NCBI RefSeq assembly: GCF_000342005.1
Contig: NZ_AOHO01000055.1
Coordinates: forward strand, 115,328-179,327
Source: Amycolatopsis decaplanina DSM 44594
GTDB taxonomy: Bacteria > Actinomycetota > Actinomycetes > Mycobacteriales > Pseudonocardiaceae
DNA: 64,000 bases
Reading direction: 5' to 3'
Notes under the pieces: model-generated
Seen by the model: the letters and a program-made list of their open reading frames with translations, nothing else
The model's database searches: none
Told to the model about the DNA's origin: nothing
Made by a program: the position numbers and the translations under genes
Shown here: positions 1 through 7,799 of the stretch, piece after piece
Numbering within the stretch: the first letter of the stretch is position 1
How the letters are laid out: every line of letters begins with the position of its first letter

Positions 1-280
1 TCTCGTCGGGCGCGTCGTCGGGCTGGACGAGCATCTGACCGCTCATGCCGAGATGCGCGAGCATGGCCTGACCGTCGGAAAGCTCCAGCCACAGGTACTT
101 ACCGCGGCGGCGGGCGGCGGTGATCTTGACACCGGAGAGCCGTCCGCTGAAGTCCTCGGCGCCGAGTTCGTGGCGGCGGATCGCGCGGGCGTGGAGAACT
201 TCGACCTCGGTGATCGTCCGGCCGGAGACATGCGCCTCGAGCCCGGCACGGACCACCTCGACCTCGGGGAGTTCGGGCAT
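1..280 (-). CDS. mutM: Formamidopyrimidine-DNA glycosylase, N-terminal part
   Basis: Base-excision repair enzyme that removes 8-oxoguanine and other oxidised purines from DNA. The first 93 residues are visible and the gene runs off the left edge. The protein begins M-PELPEVEVV; Pro1 and Glu2 after Met removal are the catalytic residues of the Fpg/Nei family. It continues with an N-terminal beta-sandwich containing GKYLWLEL and HLGMSGQ, both typical of Fpg. It lies downstream of rnc on the same strand, as in other actinobacteria, but a lyase gene and a palindrome separate the two here. The partial state is only the window edge. Confidence 0.96.
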   Translation of the reverse strand, partial: MPELPEVEVVRAGLEAHVSGRTITEVEVLHARAIRRHELGAEDFSGRLSGVKITAARRRGKYLWLELSDGQAMLAHLGMSGQMLVQPDDAPDE

Positions 281-312
281 GACGTCGATTCTCCCACTGG
301 ACGGCGGACGCC

Positions 313-358
313 CTCGTGAGTGGTGAGGACGGTTCTAACCGTCCTCACCACTCACGAG
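313..358. repeat. Palindromic intergenic repeat, family A, copy 1
   Basis: 22-bp perfect inverted repeat with arms starting CTCGTGAGTGG, separated by 2 bases (CT at 335-336). It lies between the end of the lyase gene and the start of mutM. Four more copies occur in this window (15271, 25749, 47461, 49624). It probably acts as a terminator hairpin; a T-run is absent. Confidence 0.9.
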
Positions 359-362
359 GTGC

Positions 363-1721
363 TCAGGGCGCGAGCGGCCCGACATCCGCCTTCGTCAAGG
401 CTTTCCGCGCCCCGCCCGGCAGCAGTTCGTCGGCCCCGACGTCGTACTTCCCGGACCGCGTCTGCAGATCGAAGTCGGTTCCCGCGTACGGGTAGGAGCC
501 GACACCGGCGTCGACCGCCGGGCTTCCGGAGGACAGCCGGTACAACCCGTCCTGAACCAGCTTCGGATCGACGGCTTTGTAGCCACCGGACGGCATTCCC
601 GCGGGTCCGCCCCAAGCGATGTTCCCCTCGTACTTCACGTCCGAACCGCCCGGCATGCTCACGAGCTTTCCCGTCCCCTGCAGGATGTTGTTCGCGAGCA
701 CGCAGTCCTTGGGCTTGAAGTCACCGCCGTCGCCGTGGATCGCGTCGGTGGTCCCCACGACGGTGTTGTACGCGACCACGACCCGGTCGGGCCGGTCGTG
801 GAGTTTGCTGTCCGGCCCGCTGTCCGCCTCGTTGCCCGAGCCGAACACGATCCCGCGGTTCGCCGTGGTGTGCACGTAGTTGTTGACGATCTTGTGATCG
901 TTGCCGTGGAAGCGGATCCCGGACCTGCCCAGCAGGATGTTCCCCTCCACCACGCTGCGATCCCCGTGGCGCAGCACGATGAAGCCGCGGCTGTCGCGGA
1001 TCGTGTTGTACCGGATGACGTTGTCCGACGACTTCACGGAGATCGCCTCGGAATCCCCGTCGGCCTTCTCGAACAGGTTGTACTCGACGACGCCGCCCGC
1101 CGAATACTTCTGGTGGTGGCTCAGCCCGAACCGGATCGACTCGCCGCCGTTCGAACCGGTGAACCCGTGGTTCGAGAAGTAGTTGTGGTGCACCTTGACC
1201 CGCTTCGCCATGTCCTTCGCCGGGCCGAGCACCTGGAGGAAGACACCCTGGGTGGTGCGGTTCTGCAGCACGTTGTGGTCGAACTCGGTGTCGTCCCCGT
1301 TGAGCGTGACCCAGTTGCCGCCGCCGGTGAGCTGGACGTCGAGCCGGGTCAGCCGGTTGTGCGTGCCGCCCACCGGCACGCTCAGCGAACCACCGTGCCG
1401 GAGTTTGAACCCGCGCAGCACGACATGCGAGGCCCCGGAGGAGAACGAGAACCCCGTCGATCCCTTGATCTCGGCCTTGCCGACGTGTTCCGCGGTGATC
1501 GTGATCGGCGCGTTCGCCGTTCCCGACCGTTTGATCGCGATGGCCGAGCCCGCCGAGTAGCTTCCGTCGGCCAGCCGGATTTCGTCGCCGGGACCGGCCT
1601 TGTCGATCGCGGACTGCAACGCGCTCAACGACGTCACCCGGACGACCTGGGCACCCGAAGCAGTGGCAGGACCTGTCACCAACGCCAAAACCGTTGCTGT
1701 GACAAGGCAGAAATGACGCAT
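363..1721 (-). CDS. Secreted polysaccharide lyase family 6-like protein (right-handed beta-helix)
   Basis: A 452-residue exported protein predicted to cleave an acidic polysaccharide (alginate or chondroitin type) by beta-elimination. Residues 1-24 form a signal peptide (hydrophobic core, then ASGA). The rest is a parallel beta-helix. In the active-site region, ISVKSSDN carries Lys230 and FIVLRHG carries Arg251. The 21-residue spacing equals that of the chondroitinase B catalytic pair Lys250/Arg271, and the acidic stretch just before (DGDSE) fits the calcium site. It sits between rnc and mutM, an unusual place for a secreted carbohydrate enzyme, and is probably an insertion. Substrate unknown. 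Confidence 0.85.
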   Translation of the reverse strand: MRHFCLVTATVLALVTGPATASGAQVVRVTSLSALQSAIDKAGPGDEIRLADGSYSAGSAIAIKRSGTANAPITITAEHVGKAEIKGSTGFSFSSGASHVVLRGFKLRHGGSLSVPVGGTHNRLTRLDVQLTGGGNWVTLNGDDTEFDHNVLQNRTTQGVFLQVLGPAKDMAKRVKVHHNYFSNHGFTGSNGGESIRFGLSHHQKYSAGGVVEYNLFEKADGDSEAISVKSSDNVIRYNTIRDSRGFIVLRHGDRSVVEGNILLGRSGIRFHGNDHKIVNNYVHTTANRGIVFGSGNEADSGPDSKLHDRPDRVVVAYNTVVGTTDAIHGDGGDFKPKDCVLANNILQGTGKLVSMPGGSDVKYEGNIAWGGPAGMPSGGYKAVDPKLVQDGLYRLSSGSPAVDAGVGSYPYAGTDFDLQTRSGKYDVGADELLPGGARKALTKADVGPLAP

Positions 1722-1832
1722 CCGCCGACCTCTCGACAGGCGACCTGAACGGTCGCGTCAGTGGCGGCGGACTGCGATGACGTTACTGATTCACCGACTC
1801 CTGCGTCAACGAACCGTCCCGCTGAAGAGGAC

Positions 1833-2579
1833 TCAGGTCGTCTTCGGCGGCTGTTCGATGTCGAGTTCGGCCGAAAGCTGTCGCCAGGCCGTCTCGGCGG
1901 CCTTCTGCTCGGCTTCCTTCTTGGTCGTTCCCGAGCCGTAACCGAGTTCACGTCCGCCCACGAGGACGGTGGCGCTGAACTCCTTGCGGTGATCGGGGCC
2001 GGTGTCCTCGACCTTGTACTCGGGCACGCCGAGCCCGGCCGACGCCGTCAGCTCCTGGAGGCTGGTCTTCCAGTCCAGGCCGGCACCACGCAGCGGCGCC
2101 TCGGCGAGCAGGTCGTCGAACAGATGGTGCACGAGCCCGCGCGCGACGTCGATGCCGTGCTGCTGGTACGCGGCGCCGATGACGGCTTCGAGCCCGTCGG
2201 CGAGGATGCTCGCCTTGTCACGGCCGCCGGTGAGCTCTTCGCCCTTGCCCAGCAACAGGTGCCTGCCCAGCCCGCCTTCGCCGAGACCGCGCGCGACCCT
2301 GGCCAGCGCGTGCATGTTGACCACGCTGGCACGGAGTTTCGCGAGCTGACCTTCGGCCAGTTCGGGATGGGTGTTGTAGAGGTGGTCGGTGACGACCAGG
2401 CCCAGCACCGCGTCCCCGAGGAACTCCAAACGCTCGTTCGGCGGCAACCCACCGTTCTCATAGGCATAAGAACGGTGGGTCAGCGACAGCGTCAGCAGCT
2501 CGGGTTCGATCGTGATCCCGAGTGCTTCGAGCAGTGGTGCGGGGTCCGCGGGTGGTCCACCGGCCGACTTGCCCCCCAT
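1833..2579 (-). CDS. rnc: Ribonuclease III
   Basis: Double-strand-specific endoribonuclease that processes rRNA precursors and structured mRNAs in the cytoplasm. The 248-residue protein has the family signature ERLEFLGDAVLG at about residues 49-60, a second acidic cluster (DGLEAVIGA), and a C-terminal double-stranded-RNA-binding domain (GYGSGTTKKEAEQKAAETAW). Length is normal. It starts 15 bp downstream of rpmF and is probably in the same transcript as rpmF and the DUF177 gene, the usual actinobacterial order. Confidence 0.97.
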   Translation of the reverse strand: MGGKSAGGPPADPAPLLEALGITIEPELLTLSLTHRSYAYENGGLPPNERLEFLGDAVLGLVVTDHLYNTHPELAEGQLAKLRASVVNMHALARVARGLGEGGLGRHLLLGKGEELTGGRDKASILADGLEAVIGAAYQQHGIDVARGLVHHLFDDLLAEAPLRGAGLDWKTSLQELTASAGLGVPEYKVEDTGPDHRKEFSATVLVGGRELGYGSGTTKKEAEQKAAETAWRQLSAELDIEQPPKTT

Positions 2580-2594
2580 GTCGTCAGCTGCCGA

Positions 2595-2777
2595 TCAGGC
2601 GGGCTCGACGACCTGGCGACCGTTGTGCTGGCCGCAGGCCGGGCACGCGATGTGCTGGAGCTTCGGCTGCTTGCAGGCGCGGTTGGAGCAGGGCACCAGC
2701 TGAACCGGAGCCGCCTTCCACTGGCTGCGGCGCGCGCGGGTGTTGGATCGCGACATCTTCCGCTTCGGGACGGCCAC
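2595..2777 (-). CDS. rpmF: 50S ribosomal protein L32, zinc-ribbon form
   Basis: 60-residue large-subunit ribosomal protein. It begins MAVPKRKMSRSNTRARRS, the conserved basic start of L32, and has CSNRAC and CPAC, four cysteines that mark the zinc-binding (C+) type. It lies between the DUF177 gene (72-bp gap) and rnc (15-bp gap). Linkage of DUF177 and rpmF is conserved across bacteria and suggests co-expression with ribosome assembly. Confidence 0.97.
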   Translation of the reverse strand: MAVPKRKMSRSNTRARRSQWKAAPVQLVPCSNRACKQPKLQHIACPACGQHNGRQVVEPA

Positions 2778-2849
2778 GAGTAGATCTCCTTCAGACGGTC
2801 TGCCCGCGGTCGCGAGCGAACTTGCTTCTCCGGAACGAGCTGGTGCTCG

Positions 2850-3467
2850 TCAGGCTTGCTTTCCGGGGCCATCGGCCTGGTCATCGCCCGTTTCGTTGTC
2901 GAAACGATCGACCAGCGCGGCCCACCGAGGGTCTATCTTCTCATGCCCGTGTCCGGGCGGGAGATCGGCCCACTTGACACCGCATTCGATGCACAGACCC
3001 TGGCAGTCCTCGGTGCACAGCGGGGCCAGCGGCAGCGCCAGCACCACCGCGTCGCGGACCGTCGGTTCGAGGTCGATCCGGTCGTCCACCAGACGCGGGA
3101 TCTCGTCCTCGTCGGTGGTCTCCTCGGTCGCGGAGCCGGGGTAGGCGAAGAGCTCGGTCAGGTCGACCTCGACGTCCTCGGTGATCGGGTCGAGGCACCG
3201 CGAGCAGTGCCCCGTCGCGACGGCGGACGCCGTGCCGCTGACGAGTACGCCCTCGACGACGGACTCGAGCATCAGGTCGAGTTCGAGGCTGGAGCCGGCG
3301 TCGATGGTGATGACGTCGGGCACACCGAGCGCGGTCTCGACGGGGATCGAGCGTTGGACGGCCTTGCTCAGGCCGGCATGACGGCCGAGTTCGCGGGTGT
3401 CGAGCACCCACGGGTTCCGGTCGTCCAGTTGCGCAGGCCTGGCCTGCGGCGACTTGTTCTCAGACAT
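2850..3467 (-). CDS. DUF177 family protein (YceD-like)
   Basis: 205-residue cytoplasmic protein of the DUF177/YceD family, nearly always encoded beside rpmF; YceD homologues have been linked to 23S rRNA accumulation. The N-terminal region contains PWVLDTRELGR. Two cysteine groups are visible: CSRC around residue 90, and CTEDCQGLCIECG in the C-terminal third, a common motif of this family. The acidic C-terminus is low complexity. Transcribed with rpmF and rnc. Confidence 0.92.
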   Translation of the reverse strand: MSENKSPQARPAQLDDRNPWVLDTRELGRHAGLSKAVQRSIPVETALGVPDVITIDAGSSLELDLMLESVVEGVLVSGTASAVATGHCSRCLDPITEDVEVDLTELFAYPGSATEETTDEDEIPRLVDDRIDLEPTVRDAVVLALPLAPLCTEDCQGLCIECGVKWADLPPGHGHEKIDPRWAALVDRFDNETGDDQADGPGKQA

Positions 3468-3522
3468 CGGTCATCAGGGTACGCAGGCCCCGCCACTCAC
3501 TTTCGGGCACGGTCCGCCATCG

Positions 3523-3577
3523 GTCCGTGAAGGCCTCCTTGAGGGACTCTGGGTCCCTCAAGGAGGCCTTCACGGAC
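3523..3577. repeat. Palindromic intergenic repeat, family B, copy 1
   Basis: 25-bp perfect inverted repeat (arms begin GTCCGTGAAGGCC) with a 5-base loop at 3548-3552. It lies four bases beyond the sepIVA stop codon and before the DUF177 gene, so it probably terminates sepIVA transcription. Close copies are at 15437, 31548 and 42616. Confidence 0.9.
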
Positions 3578-3580
3578 TTG

Positions 3581-4306
3581 TCAGGACTGGTAGTCGTACA
3601 GCGACGTCCGGCTGTTGCCCGGCAGGTTGACCGGGGACCGCAGGTGGTTGCGCCCTGAATCGACCGTCCGCAGCGTGGTCGCCAGCAGTTCGGAGAACTC
3701 GGCCAGCTTTCCGTCGACGTAGGCGTCGCAGTCGCCGCGCTGCTTGTCGGCCTCGACGTGCGCCTCGTCGACGATCCGTGCCGCCTCGCCGTGCGCGGCC
3801 TGGACGACCTCGGTCTGGGCGACGAGCCGGGCCTGTTCGGCGCGGCCGTCCTCGATGGCGCGCTCGTAGGCGTCGCGGCCCGCCTGGATCATCCGCTCCG
3901 ACTCGGCACGGGAGCGGTCGGTGAGGTTCTGGAACTCGGCCTGTCCGGCGGCGACCATGCGCTCGGCTTCGGCGTGCGCGTCGCTCATCATCTGCTCGGC
4001 GCGGGCGCGGGCGTCGGCGAGGATGCGCTCGGCCTCGGCCTGCGCGTCGGCGACCGTGCGGTCGGCCTCGGCGTTCGCCGTGGTGACCGTCTCCGCGGCT
4101 TCGGTGCGGGCGGTCTGGATCAGCTGGTCACGCTTGTCGAGGACGTCCTGCGCGTCGTCCACTTCACCCGGAAGGGCGTCGCGGATGTCGTCGAGCAGTT
4201 CGAGCGTGTCCCCGCGCGGGACTACGCAACTGGAGGTCATCGGCACGCCGCGGGCTTCCTCCACGATGGTGACGAGCTCGTCGAGCGCCTCGAAAACCCG
4301 GTACAC
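3581..4306 (-). CDS. sepIVA: SepIVA-type DivIVA-domain cell-division protein
   Basis: 241-residue coiled-coil protein matching the mycobacterial septation factor SepIVA as I remember it. It opens (M/V)YRVFEALDEL, then IVEEARGVPM and LDDIRDALPGE, followed by a long Ala/Glu/Arg-rich coiled coil of about 130 residues and a conserved VVQAAHGEA..HVEAD segment. I chose the GTG at 4304-4306, which gives this start and has GGGAG eight bases upstream; the frame stays open to 4342. In Mycobacterium the same gene also precedes the DUF177/rnc genes. Role by family: septal/subpolar factor in cell-envelope growth. Confidence 0.88.
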   Translation of the reverse strand: MYRVFEALDELVTIVEEARGVPMTSSCVVPRGDTLELLDDIRDALPGEVDDAQDVLDKRDQLIQTARTEAAETVTTANAEADRTVADAQAEAERILADARARAEQMMSDAHAEAERMVAAGQAEFQNLTDRSRAESERMIQAGRDAYERAIEDGRAEQARLVAQTEVVQAAHGEAARIVDEAHVEADKQRGDCDAYVDGKLAEFSELLATTLRTVDSGRNHLRSPVNLPGNSRTSLYDYQS

Positions 4307-4388
4307 GGCCCACTCCCTACCTACTGCTACAGCGATCCCCACATTCCCTGAGTCCAGTTTGCCCTCATCGGCGCGGTAAGGGGTGAAA

Positions 4389-4427
4389 GCGCGCGGTACC
4401 GGGCGTGTCCCGCCCGGTACCGCGCGC
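4389..4427. terminator. Stem-loop terminator of the sigma-partner gene
   Basis: 17-bp perfect inverted repeat (arm starts GCGCGCGGTACC) with a 5-base loop, five bases beyond the stop codon of the membrane-anchored protein. There is no T-run. Confidence 0.7.
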
Positions 4428-4432
4428 CATGA

Positions 4433-5197
4433 TCACCGCGGGACGAACGCCGGATCCAGGATCAGCGCCAGCAGCTGCTGGTCGCTCAGGGAGGGGCCAC
4501 CGCGGGGGCCGTCGTCCAGCGTGCCGAGGTCGAAGATGTTGACCGAACCACCGCCGGACGGGAAGGCGATCGCGTTGCGGGTGGCGACCTTCCCGGTCGA
4601 GAAACCCTGGCCGACGATGATGTCGCCTTCCCATTCGTCCACCGACTTCGGGGCGGTTTCGGAGATCACGGCGAAGCTTCCGCCCGGTTGGGGAAGTTCC
4701 ACGCACCGCATCGGCTTGCCGTCCGGCCCGATCCCGTCGGCGACGGTCTCCGGCTTGCACCGGCCTTCGCGCGGATACGCGTCCTTCGTGCTCACCGGAC
4801 CGGCGATCGTGAGGTTGATGCCCCGCGGCCGCCCTTCGGCGTCGGTGTACCTGACTTCCGCGGTCTTCAGGTCCCCGTACCCCGAGAAGTCGCCGACCGC
4901 GATGTTCTTCGCGCCGGTGATCACCTGCGGCACCACGTCCTTCAGGTGCTGGAGGTCGTCCTTCGGCGTGGGCGGGGCCTGCCGCGACGCCGCCGGCGCG
5001 AGTGGCGCGGGGCCTTCTCCCGGCACCACGAACACCACCGCCGCCGCGATCACCGCCAGCGTGGCGGCCCCCGTCGACGCCGCCGCCCGCCGGTTTCGCA
5101 CCTTCTTCGCGGCGGTCCCGGCGACCTCGTCCGGGTCGAAGCCGAGCGGCGGCTCGGCCAGTGTGATCCCGCGCAGCCTGTTTTCGAGTTCGTCCAT
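4433..5197 (-). CDS. Single-pass membrane protein encoded with an ECF sigma factor
   Basis: 254-residue protein: about 36 N-terminal cytoplasmic residues, one membrane helix (about 40-58), then an extracytoplasmic domain of about 190 residues rich in Pro and Gly. ATG at 5197 overlaps the sigma-factor stop codon by one base (TGATG), so the two are translationally coupled. The position fits the anti-sigma or sensor partner of SigE-family sigma factors. I see no HxxxCxxC zinc anti-sigma motif, so a classical ZAS regulator is unlikely. The outer domain is not recognised. Confidence 0.75.
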   Translation of the reverse strand: MDELENRLRGITLAEPPLGFDPDEVAGTAAKKVRNRRAAASTGAATLAVIAAAVVFVVPGEGPAPLAPAASRQAPPTPKDDLQHLKDVVPQVITGAKNIAVGDFSGYGDLKTAEVRYTDAEGRPRGINLTIAGPVSTKDAYPREGRCKPETVADGIGPDGKPMRCVELPQPGGSFAVISETAPKSVDEWEGDIIVGQGFSTGKVATRNAIAFPSGGGSVNIFDLGTLDDGPRGGPSLSDQQLLALILDPAFVPR

Positions 5198-5712
5198 CAC
5201 GCGCTCCTCCCGGAGACAGCCTCGTCGTCCTGTCTCTGCAGGGCCGCGCGGAGGACGTCGAGTCCTCGCGCGGCCTGGCTCCTGACCGTCCCTTCCGAAC
5301 AACGCAGCGCGACGGCGACCTCCGCGACCGGGAGATCGGCGCAGTAGCGCAGCACGACGGCGGCGCGCTGTTTCGGGGGAACTTCGGCGAGGGCGCGAAG
5401 CAGCGAATCCGAGATCCCGGCATCGGCCGGGGCAGCGGGCTCTTCGGGGACGACGCCGTCGCGGTTCTCTCTGCTCCGCCAAGGTCGCCGCCGCTCGTCG
5501 AGCCAGCAGCGCATCAGGATCTGCCTCGTGTAGTTGTCGACGGGCCCTTTCCGGCGGACCTTCGGCCAGACCCGGTAGAGCCTGATGAGCGCGGTTTGGA
5601 CCAGATCCTCCGCGAGATGCCAGTCGCCGCAGAGCAGGTACGCCGTCCGCCTGAGCGGCAGCGCCTTGTCCCTGGCGAACTCCCTGAAGCTCGCATCGTC
5701 CCCAGACCGCAT
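5197..5712 (-). CDS. SigE-family ECF RNA polymerase sigma factor
   Basis: 171-residue group IV sigma factor. Region 2 contains FREFARDKALPLRRTAYLL and GDWHLAEDLVQ; region 4 contains LAEVPPKQRAAVVLRYC and a helix-turn-helix (VAEVAVALRCSEGTVRSQAARG). It overlaps its membrane partner by one base. The ATG at 5712 follows a strong GGAGG, but that Shine-Dalgarno sequence is one arm of a 17-bp inverted repeat at 5714-5760, so translation initiation may be gated by the hairpin. The target regulon cannot be read from the window. Confidence 0.93.
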   Translation of the reverse strand: MRSGDDASFREFARDKALPLRRTAYLLCGDWHLAEDLVQTALIRLYRVWPKVRRKGPVDNYTRQILMRCWLDERRRPWRSRENRDGVVPEEPAAPADAGISDSLLRALAEVPPKQRAAVVLRYCADLPVAEVAVALRCSEGTVRSQAARGLDVLRAALQRQDDEAVSGRSA

Positions 5713-5713
5713 C

Positions 5714-5760
5714 GTGCCTCCTCGTCCGTGTTCCGGTGTATCTCACGGACGAGGAGGCAC
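5714..5760. promoter_or_regulatory. 17-bp inverted repeat covering the sigma-factor ribosome-binding site
   Basis: Perfect inverted repeat, arms 5714-5730 and 5744-5760, loop 13 bases. On the coding (minus) strand the downstream arm contains the GAGGAGG Shine-Dalgarno and ends two bases before the ATG. The repeat also lies about 20 bases beyond the ribonuclease stop codon. It could be that gene's terminator, an RNA switch for the sigma factor, or a DNA operator. Confidence 0.7.
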
Positions 5761-5779
5761 GAAATGTTGCACGGGCGGG

Positions 5780-6478
5780 TCAGGCGCCGGGATTCACCAG
5801 CTTGAAGGTCGCGTAGCGGTCCGGCGTGTAGACGATCTCGCCGCCCTTGCCTGAGATCACGCGGTCGCTCGTTCCCACCGGGAACAGCTGGTAGTAGCCG
5901 GCGGCGCACGACGGCAGCACACCTTCGCGGTTCTCGTAGACCGTGCCGGTCGCGCCGCCACGAGCCTTGTCCACCACGGACTTCGCCGCGGACGACAGCG
6001 TCGAGTAGCCGATCTTCGTCAGCTTCGAGGTGTCACCACAGGACGGCGCCGGGGTGCCGTCGACGTCGATCACGGAGAAGGTCTTGTAGTGGTCGCCGGT
6101 GTAGAAGAACTCGCCGCCGTCACCGGTGACGATACGGCGCGCACCGCGGTCCGGCGAGCCGGGCGTGGGGACCGTGTACTCGTGGTAGTAGGCCGAAGCG
6201 CACTTCGGGAGGATGTTCTCCCGGTTCGAGAAGACCGTGCCGTCCTTGTCCGGGTACGGGAACGGCCCGCCCTTCTTGATGAGGTCATACGTCGTCGTCG
6301 CCTCGGCGGGCAGCGACGAGAGCGACGAGTGCTTGAACCCGGTGAGATCCCCACAAGGGTTCTGCTGGACGGAGACGGGCGCGGCCTGGGCGGCACCTAG
6401 CCCGCCACTGATCCCGCTGAAAAGAGTGACGAGCAGAACGAGCAGCGCGGCGGCGATCCGCGATCGTTTGTTGGTCAT
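5780..6478 (-). CDS. Secreted tandem ribonuclease of the RNase Sa/barnase family with a degenerate second domain
   Basis: 232-residue exported protein; signal peptide about 1-32 ending AQAAP. Residues 42-140 match Streptomyces RNase Sa: LPAEATTTYDLI, GPFPYPDKDGTVFSNRE, YYHEYTV (general base Glu100), RGARRIVTG (Arg111, Arg115) and TGDHY (general acid His130). Residues 147-232 repeat the fold (YENREGVLPSC, AAGYYQLFPV, DRVISG, YTPDRYATF). There the Glu position is Leu198 and the His position is Arg221, so the second copy cannot use the normal chemistry. ATG at 6478 precedes a typical signal sequence. No barstar-like inhibitor gene is adjacent. Confidence 0.88.
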   Translation of the reverse strand: MTNKRSRIAAALLVLLVTLFSGISGGLGAAQAAPVSVQQNPCGDLTGFKHSSLSSLPAEATTTYDLIKKGGPFPYPDKDGTVFSNRENILPKCASAYYHEYTVPTPGSPDRGARRIVTGDGGEFFYTGDHYKTFSVIDVDGTPAPSCGDTSKLTKIGYSTLSSAAKSVVDKARGGATGTVYENREGVLPSCAAGYYQLFPVGTSDRVISGKGGEIVYTPDRYATFKLVNPGA

Positions 6479-6577
6479 TTTCGGACCGTAACCCGATCGC
6501 GTGTTCACCAGAAGGCGTCGAGATGAACTCTCCACCGCCGCTCACGACTGCCCGACCAACGGCTTCCGCCGTTCGGG

Positions 6578-7060
6578 TCAACCTCGTTCGGAGTACTTCT
6601 CCGTGAGGCGTTTGAACACTACGGGCGGCACCAGGTGCTCGATGTCGCCACCGAGCGCGGTGACCTCCTTGACCAGCGAACTCGACACGAAACCGTACGC
6701 CGGATTGTTGGCCATCAGCAGGGTTTCGAGCCCGGTCAGCTCGCGGTTCATCTGCGCCATCTGCAGTTCGTAGTCGAAGTCGCTGACCGAACGCAGCCCC
6801 TTCGCGACCGCGACGATGTCGTTCTCGCGGCAGTAGTCGACCAGGAGGCCCTGCCAGGAGTCGACGCGCACGTTCGGCAGCTTCGCGGTGATCTCGCGCA
6901 GCATGTCCATCCGCTCCTCGGTGGTGAACAGGCCTTTCTTGCTCTTGTTCACCCCCACCGCGACGACGACCTCGTCGAACAGCTTGGCCGCCCGCTCGAT
7001 GATGTCGAGATGTCCATTGGTGGCCGGGTCGTAGGACCCGGGACAGACCGCACGCCGCAT
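6578..7060 (-). CDS. coaD: Phosphopantetheine adenylyltransferase
   Basis: Fourth step of coenzyme A biosynthesis: transfers AMP from ATP to 4'-phosphopantetheine. The 160-residue protein starts MRRAVCPGSYDPATNGHLD, with the nucleotidyltransferase motif GSYDPxTNGH, and contains GLRSVSDFDYE and the C-terminal SSSLVKEVTALGG. Full length. The upstream in-frame extension lacks family similarity. It lies 62 bp downstream of rsmD, the usual pair in actinobacteria. Confidence 0.97.
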   Translation of the reverse strand: MRRAVCPGSYDPATNGHLDIIERAAKLFDEVVVAVGVNKSKKGLFTTEERMDMLREITAKLPNVRVDSWQGLLVDYCRENDIVAVAKGLRSVSDFDYELQMAQMNRELTGLETLLMANNPAYGFVSSSLVKEVTALGGDIEHLVPPVVFKRLTEKYSERG

Positions 7061-7122
7061 GGCGCGGACGCTACCAAGGCAGAGGGCCTGCTGCGCGTCC
7101 TGTGCGCTTTCTCGGTGCGGCG

Positions 7123-7677
7123 TCACACCTGATATTCGGCCCAGTAGAGCGCGGTGTCGCCGTAGCGCTTCGTCCGCGTCGGCTCGAAGCCCGGCGGCCA
7201 GTCCGGCTCGCCGTCCCGCGCGGCCCGCTCGATCACCAGCAGCGCCCCGTCGGTGATCCACCGGCCCGCCGCGAGCGCGGCCATGACCTCCCCCAGACGG
7301 GTGGAATCCACCGCGTAGGGCGGATCGGCGAGGACGATGTCGAACGTTTCCGGTGCCGGTGCGGCGACGACGGACTCGACGGCTCCAGCCCGGACCGCGC
7401 CGCCGAGCCCCAGCGCGGCGACGTTGCCCTTGAGCACTTCGACCGCGCGCCGGTCCGACTCGACGAACAGCGCGCCCGACGCGCCGCGGGACAACGCCTC
7501 AAGCCCGAGCGCGCCCGAACCGGCGTAAAGATCGAGGACCTGGGCTCCCCGCAGCTCGCCGGCGACCTCCAGCGCGTTGAACAACGCCTCGCGCACGCGT
7601 TCCGACGTGGGCCTCGTGCCTTTCGGCGGGACCTTCAGCCGCCTGCCGCCCGCGGTCCCCGCCACGATCCTGGTCAT
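7123..7677 (-). CDS. rsmD: 16S rRNA (guanine-966 N2)-methyltransferase
   Basis: Methylates G966 of 16S rRNA using S-adenosylmethionine. 184 residues from the ATG at 7677 (MTRIVAGTAGGRRL, the typical start). The SAM-binding motif is LDLYAGSGALGLEAL and the catalytic motif is DPPY. An ATG six codons upstream exists but does not fit the family start. Paired with coaD. Divergent from the HelD helicase gene. Confidence 0.95.
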   Translation of the reverse strand: MTRIVAGTAGGRRLKVPPKGTRPTSERVREALFNALEVAGELRGAQVLDLYAGSGALGLEALSRGASGALFVESDRRAVEVLKGNVAALGLGGAVRAGAVESVVAAPAPETFDIVLADPPYAVDSTRLGEVMAALAAGRWITDGALLVIERAARDGEPDWPPGFEPTRTKRYGDTALYWAEYQV

Positions 7678-7799
7678 GGGAGCATCGTGCCTCAACGCCT
7701 TCCGCCGTGACGTTGGCCGGGACTTGGTGAAGCCACCGCCCAGCTCGCGTAGAGTCGTCCTTCGCCCTCGGAGGCGATAGAAGCGTTTAGGAGCGTTGC

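Noticed and set aside
5198..5746. Longer in-frame start for the membrane-anchored protein, overlapping the sigma gene
   Set aside because: The upstream part is an Arg-rich shadow of the sigma factor; the TGATG overlap start at 5197 is typical.
7681..7799. Rifamycin-associated element or clear promoter before helD
   Set aside because: No GC-rich inverted element resembling it; TTGGTG and TAGAGT are present but 20 bp apart, too far for a confident call.
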